Assembly: GCA_021234155.1 (NCBI GenBank) | Contig: JAJEKV010000001.1 | Coordinates: 30,270,177 to 30,334,176, forward strand | Length of the DNA: 64,000 bases | Reading direction: 5' to 3' | Source: Isoetes taiwanensis | Lineage: Eukaryota > Streptophyta > Lycopodiopsida > Isoetales > Isoetaceae | Shown here: positions 62,683-64,000 of the stretch, piece by piece | How the letters are laid out: the number at the start of each line of letters is the position of its first letter | Numbering within the stretch: the stretch's first letter is position 1 | Translations under genes and position numbers: made by a program | The notes under the pieces: model-generated | Told to the model about the DNA's origin: nothing | Database searches by the model: none | What the model saw: the letters and a program-made list of their open reading frames with translations, nothing else

Positions 62683-64000
62683 AGACGACCTTGATGACAA
62701 TGAAGTAAAAGCACTCTGTCCTATTTTGACCATTGATGCATCAGAGAAAAAAGATATTGAGGAGATTGTAATCACAAAAAATGGTACGCCTAGAACCCTG
62801 TTTGTTGGAGATCTGATTGAATATCAAAACAGAGAGAGCATACAAATGTTTTTTGAAGAAAGGAAAGATGTATTTGCTTGGGACTATTCAGAGCTATCAG
62901 GTATCAAAACTGAGGTATGCAATTTGAAATTAAGATCAAGGAAGGTTGTAAACCTGTCTTTCAAAAATTAAGGAGAATTAATGCTTCACTGATGGGACTA
63001 ATCAAGGATGAATTGGATAAGATGTTAGATGCAGGTGTTACTATTGAAATCATTAATCCAGAATGGGTATCTTGCATTGTTCCTGTGGAGAAGAAGAGTG
63101 GTGCTTTAAGAATTTGCATTGATTATCGAGATCTCAACAAAGCCACCATCAAGGATTGTTACCCTTTGCCTTTTTTAGAAGAAATCTTATATGTTGTAGC
63201 AGGTAAGGAGGTGTACTCATTTTTGGATGGATTCTCAGGATTCAACCAGATTAGCATTAAGGAAGAAGACCAGCCAAAGACTTCTTTCATCACCCCCTGG
63301 GGTACATATGCTATGAAAAGAATGCCTTTTGGTTTGATGAATACTCCAGCTACCTTCCAAAGGGCAATGGATGTTAGTTTCAAATCAATGTCTGTTGAAG
63401 AGTTCAGGGTGTACTTAGATGATCTTTGCCTAGGCTCTCATCCATCTAATCATGTGGAGCTACTTGCAAAAATTTGTTCTTTGTGCAGGAGCTCAGGAGT
63501 CAATCTAAATCCAAATAAATGCATCTTTTTTGCATCAAAAGGACAACTCTTAGGACATGAAGTATCCAACCAAGGCATTCAAGTTGCTCAAGACAAGATT
63601 GAAGCCCTCAAAAAACTAGCACCTCCCAAGAATCTAAAGCAGGTTAAGAGTTTTAGTGGTATGACAAGTTTCCTCAGGATGTATATTCCTAATTTCGCCC
63701 ATATTTTGAGTCCCATTTCTAGATTGACAAGGGTAGGCAAGTTCTCTAAGTCTGAAAGTAAGCATATACCTATCACATGGACTTCAGAATACCAAGAGGC
63801 CTTTGACTTTCTCATTCTATCCATATGTGAAGCCACACTTTTGAAAAAACCAGATTTGAACATGCCATTTGAAGTTTATATTACTGTTACTAAAAAGGCT
63901 ATAGGATTAGCCATTTTGCAGGATAAACACACCATAGTGTTTGCAAGTAAACAATGGTCTGCTCTTGAAGAGAGATATACCAGAATAGAAAAGAGTGCTG
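62680..64000 (+). pseudogene. pol: E8 Pol: linker, RT and start of gRNH (partial)
   Basis: Begins in the acidic linker (PEDDLDDNEVKALCPIL) after the internal deletion. A one-base loss near 62918 shifts the frame, after which RT is open to the window edge. RICIDYRDLNKA, FLDGFSG, RMPFGLMN and YLDD (about 63415) are present. Several substitutions are visible (NTPATFQR, VSFKSMS, NPNKC, FSGMTSF). gRNH begins near 63870 with YITVTKKAIG. Confidence 0.87.

Larger units (their letters stand above)
60018..64000 (+). mobile_element. E8, family B retrotransposon, internally deleted, runs off the window
   Basis: 5' LTR 60018-61891, PBS, Gag, then a direct jump to the pre-RT linker and RT. It is inserted in the copy 2 integrase after TTGCCAT; the left 5 bp are GCCAT and the right side is outside the window. 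Zinc knuckles, protease and aRNH are deleted, so it could move only with helper proteins. Confidence 0.88.

Overview
This 64 kb window is heterochromatin-like plant DNA made almost entirely of nested LTR retrotransposons of the Ty3/gypsy superfamily. I see no host gene, tRNA, rRNA or CRISPR array. The plant assignment rests on the Tat/Athila-type reverse transcriptase, an extra 'archaeal-type' RNase H (aRNH), primer binding sites matching plant tRNA-Gln, G-box plus TATA promoters in LTRs, and dense nesting typical of large plant genomes (fern, lycophyte or gymnosperm are all possible; the species cannot be fixed).

Four related families occur, named here by LTR. Family A starts TGCTGCC and has ~2.5 kb LTRs. 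Family B starts TGTTGCC and has ~1.9-2.1 kb LTRs. Family C starts TGTTGACC, has ~0.7 kb LTRs and carries no gag-pol. Family D is seen only as an LTR end at the left edge. A and B encode one long Gag-Pol in the order Gag, three CCHC knuckles, protease, aRNH, reverse transcriptase, degenerate gypsy RNase H (gRNH), integrase. In the Tat/Ogre elements I know, aRNH lies after the RT-RNase H unit, so its place between protease and RT is the most notable feature here.

Layout. 1-1492: end of a D LTR, its PBS and a non-coding interior. 1493-12386: E1, family A, with many frame breaks. 12387-17260 plus 28343-31329: E2, family B, lacking its 5' end and split by E3. 17261-28337: E3, family A, target-site duplication (TSD) CCTAT. 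31330-34930: E4, family B, minus strand, gag/protease and one LTR. 34931-35867 plus 46087-46926: the split LTR of E5, family B. 35868-46081: E6, complete family B, TSD ATATT. 46930-48691 and 51702-54954: E5 gag-pol, split by NA1 (48692-51696, non-autonomous family C, TSD CCTGT). 50447 onward: a block of NA1 3' part, E5 pol and B LTR is tandemly duplicated, the second copy starting at 56114. 60018-64000: E8, family B, inserted in the second E5 integrase and running off the window. The implied order is E5 hosting E4, E4 hosting E2, and E2 hosting E3 and probably E1.

The families share cis-signals: a hairpin at the LTR start, another at the LTR end, a 3-nt spacer, the same PBS, and a hairpin about 20 nt before the 3' LTR. 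Stems differ between families but stay paired. This suggests a common packaging and replication machinery that non-autonomous family C could borrow. Many frame breaks in E1, E3 and the E5 copies fall on CAG/CTG triplets and may be sequencing errors at methylated sites, so ORF integrity should be read with care.
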